Shown here: piece after piece, positions 49,260-59,269 of the stretch
How the letters are laid out: each line of letters opens with the position of its first letter
Numbering within the stretch: position 1 is the first letter of the stretch
From: Asparagopsis taxiformis
Taxonomy: Eukaryota; Rhodophyta; Florideophyceae; Bonnemaisoniales; Bonnemaisoniaceae
Assembly (NCBI GenBank): GCA_030407315.1
Contig: JALQPE010001678.1
Coordinates: forward strand, 1 to 64,000
Length of the DNA: 64,000 nucleotides
Direction of reading: 5' to 3'
Made by a program: the position numbers and the translations under genes
The notes under the pieces: model-generated
Database searches by the model: none
Told to the model about the DNA's origin: nothing
The model's input: the letters and a program-made list of their open reading frames with translations, nothing else

Positions 49260-50753
49260 TCAAGTAAACAGTGCCTTTTGAACAACTGACGAATCTTTGG
49301 CCATAACAGGATTTGACGGATCATTCACAGTTCCGTCGTTCTCGACCTTTTCACTACCATTAGCAACATCATCCTTTTCCTTGACAGTACTTCCGCTCTT
49401 GATCTTGGCCAGCAAGGCACCTGCTTCACAAGCCGCAGGTTGTTCTTCGCAAAAGTACGCATGGTTGAGCGCATCCTTCGCCGATATTCGTTTCAGTGGA
49501 TTCAAATGCAGCATCTGGTTCAGTAAGTCCAGTGTTGCCGGTGATGCAGCAGTAAAAATGTGCCGATGGTCAGGCTCTGGCACTTCTGTAAATTCTACAT
49601 AGCAAGGCAGCGAATCGTGGTCGGGCCAGTCTTCCTTCTTTGGAGTTCCTCGCGCCTGGAAGATCTTCGCCAGTTGATCTATATCAGAATCTCCAGGAAG
49701 ATATGCCTGTCGCAGTAGGAGTTCTGCAAAGATACAACCGACAGACCACATATCGACTGATGGGCCGTATGTGCGAGCTGCGTACAGCAATTCGGGCGGT
49801 CGGTACCATCGCGTAATTACTTGGTGAGTTAGTCGTGCATTGGGCGACGCATGCAAACGTGCAAGACCAAAATCACCAATCTTCAACTGTCCATCTGCGC
49901 CGACGAGAATGTTACTTGGCTTCAAATCTCGATGAAGAACCCACTTGGAATGGCACGCTTCAACGCCAGCCAGTATCATCTTCATGCAGCACTTCACTTC
50001 GGCTGGTGTCAGGATGATGGATGTGTCTCGTATTACAAGTTCCAAATCTGTGACACAGAGCTCGATGACCATATTGACATTGTTCTTGCCGGCATAGACG
50101 TCCAGCAATCCCTGTAGTTGGGACGAAGAAAAAAGTATAGTGCACGGTTATTGTCAGTCTCTGACACAAGTGAGGTGCACAAGTCTTTGAGAACTGAATC
50201 GTAAGCCAAGAAGGATACATACGATAACATTCGGATGCTTGACTTCCTGCAGAAGTTTAATTTCTCTCAGTGCAGTTACGGAAACTCCATCTTTGAAATG
50301 GCCCTTCACAGGAGAACAACGTGGTGGGATTGGACACGAATGAACGTTAGAATCCTGGGCAAGCTTGCTTCAAAAACGAAGTCATATGAAATCTACTCAC
50401 CATTCGAATCTTCTTGATGGCTACAATATGGTTCAGGTCATTCTTCGACTTTGTGCGATCGAATGCTTTGGAAACAACACCTATTCATCTCGATGCACGC
50501 ACATCACAAAGCTCAAATGTCAGGAAAAGAGCAGGAAATGGGCGATAGATACCGAGGCACGGCTATGACATACCGAACTATTAGTAGACAGGTGCAAGTT
50601 GCACAGCTCGTTGACGCCAACAGTCGTCGTTAGATCATGTGCAGAATGTAAAATGACTGGGTGAAAACAGGGAAGGTATCATCAACTTACTGTTCCTTCT
50701 CCCAGAACTTTGATCTTTTCATAGCGGTCCTCAGCGTTTTCTGATATGTACAT
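49260..50753 (-). CDS. CDK7: CDK7/CAK-type cyclin-dependent kinase, four exons
   Basis: Exons on the minus strand are 50753-50691, about 50481-50401, 50303-50223 and 50111-49260. The 111-base intron 50222-50112 (GTATGT…CTACAG) and the 97-base intron 50400-50304 (GTGAGT…GAAG) join in frame. The border of exons 1 and 2 is not clean: GTAAGT at 50690 and the AG before GTGTTGTTTC leave the frame one base short. Joined text reads YEKIKVLGEGT, IVAIKKIRM, SVTALREIKLLQEVKHPNVI, GLLDVYAGKNN, HRDLKPSN, DFGLAR and RLTHQVITRWYRPPE, with the T-loop threonine and the SPN serine of CDK7. ELLLRQAYLPGDSDIDQLAK also fits CDK7. The C-terminal tail is acidic and not conserved. CDK7 activates other CDKs and phosphorylates RNA polymerase II as part of TFIIH. 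Confidence 0.9.
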
Positions 50754-51450
50754 ATTTCAGCTGACTATTTGCTGCGAGTGTCTTTTCGCTCTGAACGGGT
50801 AGAAGAAAAGTTGCGAGATATTTGCGTTCTTCCCCTATCCCTTTGCTGGGCGCCTCTTGTGATCCCAACAATTTCGAAATGCAGGCTGTAAACGGCTGTT
50901 TCACTCGGCAAAAAGCAACTCGCTTGGTCAAGAGAAGAAGTGAAGATTCGACGAACAGAACGTCGGTAGCTGTGAAACTAAGACACAGGAAGAACCAGCC
51001 GGCTGTCGGTCTTGACGAGAAATTCAAGCTCTAATTTTATTGCATAGCGAGGCCAACCAAAATTTTTGAAGTGGATCGCACCACCAAATTTCGGTACAGG
51101 TTGCACCCCCCATCTGCCTTGTTTGTCGATGTACGGCCTAACTAGAACACTGTTTTCTGCACATGTTCGTTTGTTATGGTAGACGCAATGAGACAGCTCA
51201 CATTATTTGCCTCGCAGACAAAAATAATGAGAGTGGGTGCGACTTCCCGAACAATTGAACCGTGTCTGTAGCAGTGTGCGCATATATTTCATGGGTCAGT
51301 TAGCACTAGCATTATCCACCCTGTTCGGGCAAGGGTTTAAATAACTTAGGAACGGGAGTTGGCGATCTGCTAACGACGTGGAACAACCGATGAGGGAAAA
51401 CTGCGACGGCAGTGTCGGCAATACTATGCTGATGCAACTTGAGAACCAAT
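50754..51450. other. Intergenic, divergent side of CDK7; no gene recognised
   Basis: No convincing frame. It contains GGCCTAACTAGAAC at 51135-51148, the third member of a small string family. Confidence 0.45.
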
Positions 51451-53445
51451 CTATTTCAAAGCGATACCTCTCAGTCTATTCAAAGCGCCCTGAATCTCAA
51501 TCGATCGCGGCCATGCGTAAGTACCAATACGCTCACCTCTCCTATTGACAGCATCCAGACCATTCTCCTCGATATCATTTGCCAGTTTCGCAATGCAAGC
51601 CGTTACACCTTCCTCTTCTAGCAGATTCATCTCACCGATAGTCTCAATTGCGGCAGCAATCGCTCTGGTCTGACTAACCTCGACAAGCTGCGAGATAGCT
51701 GAAAGATCCACCTCCAGCCCGCCGTACTGAATTGTGCCTTTCACCTTGACAGAAACTTTTCCAAACTTGGGCACGACCCTCTGAATGGACCCAGTCGCCA
51801 GGCGTCGCCGCTTCTTCGTTTCAAATAACCCCTTGGTATCTGCGTCATTCGCAATACTGCCAGGCATGCGTTTCGAAATCTTCTTGGCCTTTTTCGTCAC
51901 GTCGTACGGTTTATACGAATCCATCATGATCACACGGTCGCTTACCTCGAAATAATCACCGGTACCTCCGATGACAAGGATCGAGCTAATACCTTGCTCT
52001 TCGAACAGGGCTCTGATGCGCTGAATCATCGGCGTGATGGGCTCTTTCGACGGTGGCACTAGCTCTTGCATGCGCTGATCGCGCACCATAAAATTGGTTG
52101 CTGCAAGATCCTCGTCTGTGAGCAAAACCTTTGCACCAGCTTCAATTGCCTCCATGATATTGGCGGCTTGGGAAGTGGAGCCAGACGCATCCTGTGTTGA
52201 AAATGCAGACGTATTTTTCCCGAAAGGCAGATTGTTTATGAACGGGGTGATATCAACGCCTGTGACACTTCGACCATCTTCGGCGCGAATCGATGCTGTA
52301 CTAGGATCAACCACGACATATTCCCTACCGTCGCCAAGAATGTGGTTATATATTCCCAGTTCAAGCGCAGAGAGCAAGGTAGATTTGCCATGAAAACCAC
52401 CACCGACAATCAACGAAATTCCAGGTTTGATTCCCATACCTTTCACACGCTTCCCGCTTAAAAGCTCGATTTCCACTGCGAGAGAGTCGGGAGATTCGAA
52501 TTGGATTGCATTCGAACTGCTCATCGGCTTGTCACCAGCACCGGAAACTCGCGGCAGAATTGCACCGTTGATCACAAAGGCAATGAGACCATGCTGAAGC
52601 AGCTGGACGTTTCGAAGATGCTCCTGATCACAAACGGATGTGACATGGTCTTCGAGGATTTGGGCATCATCCGTTTGCGCGAACAGGACTTTCTCCACGA
52701 CGAGAGGCAGTTTTTCTGTCAAAATAAAATTGGCCACGTCGCCCTGAATGGTCCTGCCGCGTGCGGGTAACGACACAGTAAAGCGCAACTCTATAAAGCG
52801 CTTATCCACAATGAGGCAAGAGGATCTCTGCAAAACATGCTGACCCGGCTTATCAATGTTGATACTACCACCCTTCGGTCCGGACCAGCCAGAGCCGGCC
52901 TGCGTCCGGTCGAGCTGGTCCTCGTGTGCAACAGACCAGAATTTGCGGGTGAGATAGTCGCAGAAGGCCACAGCACTTATGCGGGATTCGTACAATGAGG
53001 GGGGGAAGCCAGTTGCGGAAATATCGATCCTAATTCGAGCTCGCGATGGGGCCGCAAATGGATCACCTTGAATACGATCGAAGAAAAGATTGTACGATTG
53101 TCCAAGAATCCATTTGCCTATGAGCGCTTTGTACGCTGGGTAGGAAGAGCCGTGGATGCCGGATAGACAGTTTGTGAGCGCTTTTCGATCGCCGAGTTGG
53201 CGGAAATTGGAAGGGTCTGAATAATTCCTTCCTGTAGCGGGATTAGAATCGGCATGAGATTGTTGTTGGTTTGTACCTGTACGCGCATACTTATTCGCGT
53301 AGTACGCGCCTTTGCCTCCGCCGCGGGAACGATAGCCGCCGCCGCCGCCGCCACCGCGGCCGCGATAGCGGGTTGACATACTGGGAAACGTGCGCGAGAA
53401 ACGACTGATGTGTTTTGGGAGTAGGGTCGGGATGAAGGTTGCCAT
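51451..53445 (-). CDS. ABC-class ATPase with RGG-rich N-terminus (MRB1590-like)
   Basis: The 664-residue frame starts at ATG 53445 (a later ATG opens MSTRYRGRGGGGGGGYRSRG). The first 60 residues are rich in Arg/Gly, a typical RNA-binding tail. The core is that of the predicted ABC-class ATPases: IHGSSYPAYKALIGKWILGQ, a Walker-A loop in GISLIVGGGFHGKSTLLSAL, TSQAANIMEAIEAGAKVLLT with the Walker-B acid TDED, the ATNFMVRD block and GGTGDYFEVSDRVIMMD. A trypanosome member, MRB1590, is a dimeric ATPase in mitochondrial RNA editing. The role in algae is not known. It is intact and about 110 residues longer than bacterial members because of its N-terminus. Confidence 0.85.
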   Translation of the reverse strand: MATFIPTLLPKHISRFSRTFPSMSTRYRGRGGGGGGGYRSRGGGKGAYYANKYARTGTNQQQSHADSNPATGRNYSDPSNFRQLGDRKALTNCLSGIHGSSYPAYKALIGKWILGQSYNLFFDRIQGDPFAAPSRARIRIDISATGFPPSLYESRISAVAFCDYLTRKFWSVAHEDQLDRTQAGSGWSGPKGGSINIDKPGQHVLQRSSCLIVDKRFIELRFTVSLPARGRTIQGDVANFILTEKLPLVVEKVLFAQTDDAQILEDHVTSVCDQEHLRNVQLLQHGLIAFVINGAILPRVSGAGDKPMSSSNAIQFESPDSLAVEIELLSGKRVKGMGIKPGISLIVGGGFHGKSTLLSALELGIYNHILGDGREYVVVDPSTASIRAEDGRSVTGVDITPFINNLPFGKNTSAFSTQDASGSTSQAANIMEAIEAGAKVLLTDEDLAATNFMVRDQRMQELVPPSKEPITPMIQRIRALFEEQGISSILVIGGTGDYFEVSDRVIMMDSYKPYDVTKKAKKISKRMPGSIANDADTKGLFETKKRRRLATGSIQRVVPKFGKVSVKVKGTIQYGGLEVDLSAISQLVEVSQTRAIAAAIETIGEMNLLEEEGVTACIAKLANDIEENGLDAVNRRGERIGTYAWPRSIEIQGALNRLRGIALK

Positions 53446-53978
53446 TCCATTCACATGTTGGCGCGTTGGGAGTTGAGTATAGAGGATGGGTGGAATACCT
53501 CGATCGATGGCACGGACGGGATTTGGAGGAGGATCAACGTGTAAGAGTTGTCCATAGACACGTGGCGATAAGTTTAGGTTTTTGTGGAAATAGCTCGCGG
53601 AGGAAATGGTGGCTCGCTGTTGTCATACCGTTTGAGATGGGGAAGGAGCCAGGAGTATGGTGACAGGTGGGCGAATAGATTGCGAGGTTTGCTTGTGCAG
53701 TTTTTTTATATGGCACTGGAGTTATAATTTCGGAAGAAATTATGCGGATAAACGGGGTGATTCGTCGAAATCGCTTTGGGCAAGTTGTGAAATATGGTAT
53801 TAAATTATGGGCAAGTTGTTACTATATCCCCTGTACGTACTGCAGATGCTGTATTTTGGGTGGTAAAATAGATGAACACGGCAGAATATGTACCGGTATG
53901 GTCGATTTGAAATCCACACTACTGATGAACAAAAGTCGTAACCAATCAGCGCACAACATCGCACAGGACTGATTTGTG
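53446..53978. promoter_or_regulatory. Divergent promoter region, ABC-class ATPase and Akr1-like gene
   Basis: The stretch of 533 bases is A/T-rich on its right half. CCAATCA is at 53942-53948, and a TATA-like ATATAAAA can be read on the minus strand near 53705. Confidence 0.35.
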
Positions 53979-55889
53979 ATGAGCTGGAGAAAGCAAAAAC
54001 AATTTTTGAATAAATTTCATGAACTGCAAACGTTGCCGTGCAGCTCAACAACATCGAATGGCAAGCGGCGCAGCAAACAAGGCCATTGGGCACCAAACGT
54101 GCACACATATCAACAAAACAGAGCATACACAAGCCGCAGCCTACCAACACAATGGCAACCAACACGCCAATCATCCACTCCTTGTCGCGAAGCATGTCAA
54201 TGCGACCCGAAAATGCACGCCACGCCGCCATCAAACAGCAATCCCCTTCACAATCCGTCTGCGCATTCGCCCCCGCCAGCCGCCATTTGCACCTTGATTC
54301 GCGCCGGTAATCTGCAACACGTGTTGCAAAATCTCGACAATGCCGTCCTCCCCAGTGGCGAGTGGGCGCGCGACCCCGATGGACACACCCCACTCCATTG
54401 GGCCGCCATGTCCGAGTCGACGCACATCCTTCGTGCCGTCCTTTCCAAGGCCGCCCAGCGCCGCCAGGTCGACGTCGTCTCCGACGCCCGCCCGCAAAAG
54501 GGCCAGACCCCACTCCATTGGGCATGCGTGGCCGGCCGTATGCTCTCCGTGCAGATTCTCCTCGAGCATGGCGCCGACCCGCACGTCGTGGACGGCAAGG
54601 GGTACAATGCCGCTACACATGCGGTGCAATATGGTCGCGTGGATTTGTTGTACATTTTGCTAGAGGCCTATCCGGATTTGATTGCTGCAACCGATTATGA
54701 AGGACATACCTTGTTGCAGTGGGCTTCCTATTACGACCATCATCCCGCTGTTGTGTTTTTGCTCATGGTGTATCATGTCGATCCCAATGTCGCCGATTCG
54801 TCGGGTATGACGCCGTTGCATCGTACCGCCCAGAGGGATAAGTCAATTGCTCTTACGTCATTGCTGGAGGCTGGTGCCGATTGGACTCTGACTAATAATG
54901 ACGGTAAGACGCCGTTGCAGCTGGCGCAAAGCGGCTCTCGTGCGGAGAGGACGTTGATACAGTGGCAGGATGGCACTTTTACGAGCGATCAACCCGTTCC
55001 CAAACGTAATACGCTTTATAAGTTTCGTTTCGTTATCTTCTACTATATTTTGCTCGTTTTGTCGTACAACGCGTATCATGTGCATGTTATCAGCGGCGAC
55101 GTGATGACGATCGGTATCGTGCCCACTGCCATCATGCATGTGTGTCTAATTATTGCGTTTATTGCGCACAGTATCTGTACGTACTCGGACCCGGGCGAAG
55201 TGAACAAGGGGACAATTGACGAATTTGTGGAATACATCAAGTCGGCCATTGTTAATGATCAGTCCGAACGTTATTTAGTACCGACAGCGTATTGTTATAC
55301 CTGTCTTGCGCAGAGACCGCCGCGTTCAAAGCATTCTAGGGAAAGGAATTGTTGTGTCAAACGTTTTGATCACGAATGTCCATGGATTAATAACAGTGTC
55401 GGCTTGAAAACACACAAGTATCTACTTATACTGATCATCGCAAATATAATCACGGAATGGATTTTCGTCGGAGCGATGGTGTTATCAATGCGACATGATC
55501 CGGCAATCATGTGGGTTGGCGCAGCTTTATCCGAAAGACCACTCAGCTGCTTGCTTATTTTTGTACAATTGACAATATCTTTGTTTTGCGGATCGTTACT
55601 CGTGCATCAAGTGCATCTCATTTTAAAGGGAAGGACCACGTATGAACATATAATGGCCAAGCGACACAAGAATGTCGACAGTCGTTACGACATGGGTATG
55701 TGGCAGAACTTACTGTCATTCATCACTTCTACAGGACCGGGCACTGACCATTCGGTGACTTCATTTTCCGTACTGTCGCTGAGGGAGCTTGTGTTTTCCA
55801 CGGGAGAAGAAAATATTGTCCAGCCGAGCAGGCAGGACGCTCGCGAAAACCATGATGTGGTGGAGGGGAAACCATTGCGAGAAGAATAG
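53979..55889 (+). CDS. Ankyrin-repeat DHHC-type palmitoyltransferase (Akr1-like)
   Basis: The 636-residue frame has a poorly conserved first 80 residues (a later ATG at 54213 is possible), then ankyrin repeats: DPDGHTPLHWAAMSESTHIL, KGQTPLHWACVAGRMLSVQI, EGHTLLQWASYYDHHPAVVF and GMTPLHRTAQRDKSIALTSL. Membrane helices follow (FRFVIFYYILLVLSYNAYHV). The Cys-rich domain YCYTCLAQRPPRSKHSRERN continues with CCVKRFDHECPWINNSVG. The DHHC core is DHEC, and several of the usual zinc-binding cysteines are replaced (HS, RN, NS), as in yeast Akr1 with DHYC. Two more helices and a cytosolic tail end it. Akr1-type enzymes palmitoylate proteins at the Golgi; the catalytic cysteine is kept. Confidence 0.88.
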   Translation: MSWRKQKQFLNKFHELQTLPCSSTTSNGKRRSKQGHWAPNVHTYQQNRAYTSRSLPTQWQPTRQSSTPCREACQCDPKMHATPPSNSNPLHNPSAHSPPPAAICTLIRAGNLQHVLQNLDNAVLPSGEWARDPDGHTPLHWAAMSESTHILRAVLSKAAQRRQVDVVSDARPQKGQTPLHWACVAGRMLSVQILLEHGADPHVVDGKGYNAATHAVQYGRVDLLYILLEAYPDLIAATDYEGHTLLQWASYYDHHPAVVFLLMVYHVDPNVADSSGMTPLHRTAQRDKSIALTSLLEAGADWTLTNNDGKTPLQLAQSGSRAERTLIQWQDGTFTSDQPVPKRNTLYKFRFVIFYYILLVLSYNAYHVHVISGDVMTIGIVPTAIMHVCLIIAFIAHSICTYSDPGEVNKGTIDEFVEYIKSAIVNDQSERYLVPTAYCYTCLAQRPPRSKHSRERNCCVKRFDHECPWINNSVGLKTHKYLLILIIANIITEWIFVGAMVLSMRHDPAIMWVGAALSERPLSCLLIFVQLTISLFCGSLLVHQVHLILKGRTTYEHIMAKRHKNVDSRYDMGMWQNLLSFITSTGPGTDHSVTSFSVLSLRELVFSTGEENIVQPSRQDARENHDVVEGKPLREE

Positions 55890-56033
55890 CAATCGATTTG
55901 TCGCAAGGGGCGACAAGCGATCAGGGGTGGGTGGGCTGGAGGTAATGTATAGTCGTTTTACAGTCACACGTAGTGATTGGGTTTTTTTCTGTGAATATGA
56001 TGATGCGAGCGAATAATCACACAGTTGGACAAG

Positions 56034-57512
56034 TTAGTGACCAAAGTCGACGCTCATTGCAAACGAGCCGCGCGGAGATTGAAAGGTGCGTTGACCGTAG
56101 GTGGCCGGTATGGGTGAAGCAAGCGTAAGACCAAGTGGGGAAGCAGTGCTGCTGCTGCCAAATGAGCATCGCATGTTGCCCAGTTCTGGAATGGCGAGAG
56201 AGAGCAAGGCGCCAGAACCTGATACCGAGCGTTCAAAGCTTGGCCCCAAGATGTCGCTCATATTTCCCGACCATCTGCCGTTGAATTTGAGCTCGCTTGA
56301 CATTCTGTTGAGCGCAGCGGAAGGTTCACGAGTATAGTAGCGCTGTCCCATTTCATGCGTACTATCGGTAAGCAAGGTGGAATAATCGTTGGAAAAGTGG
56401 TGGCCGCTGCCGGACATTGAATGCGAACGCTTATCAGCATTTGTATAGTACTGCATAAGATCGGAGTCTTCACCCTGTAGTTTGAGCACACCGGAACCTA
56501 CGGTAATGCCCAAAGCGACAGATAAATCAATGGTGGAATATTGCATGGGGTCACGAACTGCTCTATCCTCTCTGCGGTCGAAGAAACCATCAGCGGAACT
56601 AGCAGGAATCGGGACCATTCCATCGCCTGACGAACTCTTGGGCATATTCGATAGCGAAACGTTATCAAGTTCATTGGACACGTCTTCGTCATCATCGTCG
56701 TCATCATCGTCATCATCATCATCCACTGACGAATTGACCGCAGCGGCAGACATATCGATCAAATCAGTCATAGGTATCTGAGTTTGTCCAGACGGCATCT
56801 GCATAGGTCTCGAAACGACGTCATGCGCACTGGCGACATTATAATACCCTAACGGCGATAAATTACTCGCACGCGAATGCTGTTGTCGGATCAAGAGTTC
56901 ATCACGCGAAATGGCAGCCGGCACCGCAAAGCCGTCCTCGCTCTTGAGCTGAGGATCGGGTGGCGGAGGGGGACGCGGCGCATGGTAGGGCGTTTGTTGT
57001 TGTTGTTGTGGCGGTGACATGGTGTGCACGGGCTGGAACGGGTGCTGCGGGAAGGCCGTGTCGGGGTAAGCGGATGTTGCAACGGATGGCGGGCCGTCAT
57101 CGCGGGGGAAATTAACAGTGGCATGCTGCAAATTGGCCTGTGCACGCGCTTGGGCACGCGCATTTGCGCTCTGCACAGCGGCGGCCGACACGGGATGGTC
57201 CAGTCGACGACTGTGTACACGCTCGTGCGACGCCATACAACTCTTCCATTTGAACTTTTTGCCGCAGTCGGCGCACGCGTACGGCTTCTCGCCCGTGTGC
57301 AATCGCATGTGCGCCTTGAGATTGGATTTGCGCGAAAAAGTCTTGGCGCAGCCGTCGACTGGACAGTGGTGGATTTTCACCGGCGCTGACGAGAGCTGCG
57401 CGTTAGCGCCCGGATGCATGACGGAGCGGACGGAGCGCGGTGGGACGGAACGGAACGGAACGATGTGATGTTTTGATGGCGTTGGGAGAGTTGAGGCAAT
57501 GTGTTGTGCCAT
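56034..57512 (-). CDS. C2H2 zinc-finger transcription factor with acidic run
   Basis: The 492-residue frame starts at ATG 57512. Two adjacent C2H2 fingers lie at about residues 49-102: CPVDGCAKTFSRKSNLKAHM followed by RLHTGEKPYACADCGKKFKW and ASHERVH. The TGEKP linker between them shows a DNA-binding pair. The rest is Gln/Pro/Ser-rich, with a run of about a dozen aspartates (residues about 265-277) and a SNELDNVSL segment, possibly an activation region. The aspartate run is coded by GAC/GAT repeats and may vary in length. Targets are unknown. Confidence 0.82.
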   Translation of the reverse strand: MAQHIASTLPTPSKHHIVPFRSVPPRSVRSVMHPGANAQLSSAPVKIHHCPVDGCAKTFSRKSNLKAHMRLHTGEKPYACADCGKKFKWKSCMASHERVHSRRLDHPVSAAAVQSANARAQARAQANLQHATVNFPRDDGPPSVATSAYPDTAFPQHPFQPVHTMSPPQQQQQTPYHAPRPPPPPDPQLKSEDGFAVPAAISRDELLIRQQHSRASNLSPLGYYNVASAHDVVSRPMQMPSGQTQIPMTDLIDMSAAAVNSSVDDDDDDDDDDDDEDVSNELDNVSLSNMPKSSSGDGMVPIPASSADGFFDRREDRAVRDPMQYSTIDLSVALGITVGSGVLKLQGEDSDLMQYYTNADKRSHSMSGSGHHFSNDYSTLLTDSTHEMGQRYYTREPSAALNRMSSELKFNGRWSGNMSDILGPSFERSVSGSGALLSLAIPELGNMRCSFGSSSTASPLGLTLASPIPATYGQRTFQSPRGSFAMSVDFGH

Positions 57513-57862
57513 TTTTATACATGGGATGGGCAGTATTACAGTTTGGATTCACCATTGATTTATTGATGATTTTCATTGGCTCACGGGTATTTTTGAACAC
57601 CAAAGTTTAATTGATCGCAGAAGATTGGTCACTTGCAAGACGCGGTTAGAAACAGAACGTGTTTGTAAGCGTCGACTCCAGCGAGGTGGTCTACGCTATT
57701 CTCTGATCAGTGTAATCTCGTGCTATTACATCAGTCGCGAAACCTTAGCCGCATCCACCCCAATGTAATCCTATATTCATTCCCAGCTCACCTTTAATCC
57801 TGTCACGTATCGTCATCTTCCCAGCAATGATCCTCTCCTAAACCGACGTCATCACCTCCACA
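57513..57862. promoter_or_regulatory. Divergent promoter region, C2H2 factor and BASS carrier
   Basis: The 350 bases hold reverse CCAAT boxes (ATTGG) at 57575-57579 and 57624-57628 and a forward one at 57760-57764. No TATA box is clear. Confidence 0.35.
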
Positions 57863-59032
57863 ATGTTCGATCTCGCATTTGCGATCTCCCTCCCAATTCA
57901 CCATCCCCGTCACACTCCCCATTGCCACCCACGATCATTCCATCCACATCGATCCACACCAATCTACCCCCGCCCACGTCGTACCCAGCCGCCGCTCGCC
58001 AATCTCAACCCCCCGTCACCCGCACCATCCAAGCCTCGTTCGCTTCCCACATGGCAGAAATCACTCAATTCCCTCACCTCCCTCTTCCCCATCTGGGTCA
58101 TACTCGCCTCCTTCCTCGCCTACATCCGACCCACCGCCTTCCTCTGGTTCACCTCGACCTACATCGTCCCCACTCTCGCCCTCATCATGCTCGCAATGGG
58201 TCTGACAATCCCCAGTGAATCCTTCACCTCCATCGCCGCCAATCCGCGCCGCGTCTTTCTGGGAGCATCCGCACAATACACTATAATGCCCCTACTGGGC
58301 TACACAATCGCCACCCTGCTCCGTCTCCCAATTCCACTCGCGGTCGGCGTCATCCTCGTGTCCGTCTGTCCCGGCGGCGCCGCAAGCAACGTCGTCTGCT
58401 TCATCGCAGGTGCTGACGTCGCACTCTCCGTCATCCTAACTCTGACCTCAACCCTACTCTCCGTCGTTCTCATCCCGACTCTCATGCAGTTTCTCGCAGG
58501 TACGCTCGTGCCCATTTCTTCCAAAGCCCTGTTTGTCAGCACGGCCCAAGTTGTCATTCTTCCGCTACTTGCAGGTGTATTTCTTCGCAGAAAATTTCCA
58601 CGCATGGTCGCCCTCGTCTCCGCCGTTCTCCCGCTCTTCTCCGTCCTCGCCGTCGCGTTGATTAACGCCGCTGTGGTTGCCGCTAATGCATCCGCATTGG
58701 CCGCTGTTGGATTCAAGTTGGTTGTTGCCATTGCGACAATGCATGCCTTGGGTGCTTTGGGTGGCTATGCTGTGGGCAAGCTGTTTCGAACGTCGGAAAA
58801 TGTTTCAAGAACTCTTTGTATAGAGGTCATGATGCAGAATTCTTCATTAGCCGTCTCCCTTGCTACTTCTCATTTCTCTAATCCGCTCACTGCAATTCCT
58901 GGTGCCATTAGTGCAACAATGCATTCGATCATGGGGTCCGCTCTGGCCGCTGTGTGGAGAATGTTGGATTCTAGGAAGCGCGCAACTGACGCACTTGTTA
59001 CTCAGCCTCCTGAAAAGCTTGTAGAGGAGTGA
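57863..59032 (+). CDS. BASS-type (bile acid:sodium symporter) plastid carrier
   Basis: The 389-residue protein begins with about 65 residues rich in His, Pro, Arg and Ser, typical of plastid import. The ten-helix carrier follows with the family's WVILASFLAYIRPTAFLWFT start, MLAMGLTIPSESFTSIAANP, AQYTIMPLLGYTIATLLRLP, VILVSVCPGGAASNVVCFIA (the sodium-binding motif), ALSVILTLTSTLLSVVLIPT, and a final region CIEVMMQNSSLAVSLATSHF. Plant plastid BASS proteins move pyruvate, 2-keto acids or glycolate with sodium. The substrate cannot be told here. ATG 57863 is the first in the frame. Confidence 0.9.
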   Translation: MFDLAFAISLPIHHPRHTPHCHPRSFHPHRSTPIYPRPRRTQPPLANLNPPSPAPSKPRSLPTWQKSLNSLTSLFPIWVILASFLAYIRPTAFLWFTSTYIVPTLALIMLAMGLTIPSESFTSIAANPRRVFLGASAQYTIMPLLGYTIATLLRLPIPLAVGVILVSVCPGGAASNVVCFIAGADVALSVILTLTSTLLSVVLIPTLMQFLAGTLVPISSKALFVSTAQVVILPLLAGVFLRRKFPRMVALVSAVLPLFSVLAVALINAAVVAANASALAAVGFKLVVAIATMHALGALGGYAVGKLFRTSENVSRTLCIEVMMQNSSLAVSLATSHFSNPLTAIPGAISATMHSIMGSALAAVWRMLDSRKRATDALVTQPPEKLVEE

Positions 59033-59269
59033 CTGAGCGTTTGGAATGGTCGGCGTCAAGCGGGTAGTCGCTCATTCCGCGTAGAGTTTATTGAACAAAC
59101 AAATACAACGTAATGATTTTTGTTCCCGACAATTTCAACTGTCTCCGTCTCGATGTGTCTTTGACGAATCATTACATCGGTTTTCAAATACCAAACGGAC
59201 AGATATTCACACACTCATCGTACGTCTGCCCAGCATCACCCCTTCTTCTGAAGACACGCCTGAGCAGGG

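Noticed and set aside
56690..56725. Trinucleotide repeat (ATC/GAT) as a mobile or regulatory repeat
   Set aside because: It codes for the aspartate run of the C2H2 factor and needs no other explanation.
8867..57862. CCAAT boxes in most divergent promoter regions as a shared regulator signal
   Set aside because: A five-base string is expected about 0.8 times per 400 bases on both strands, so the count seen is near chance.
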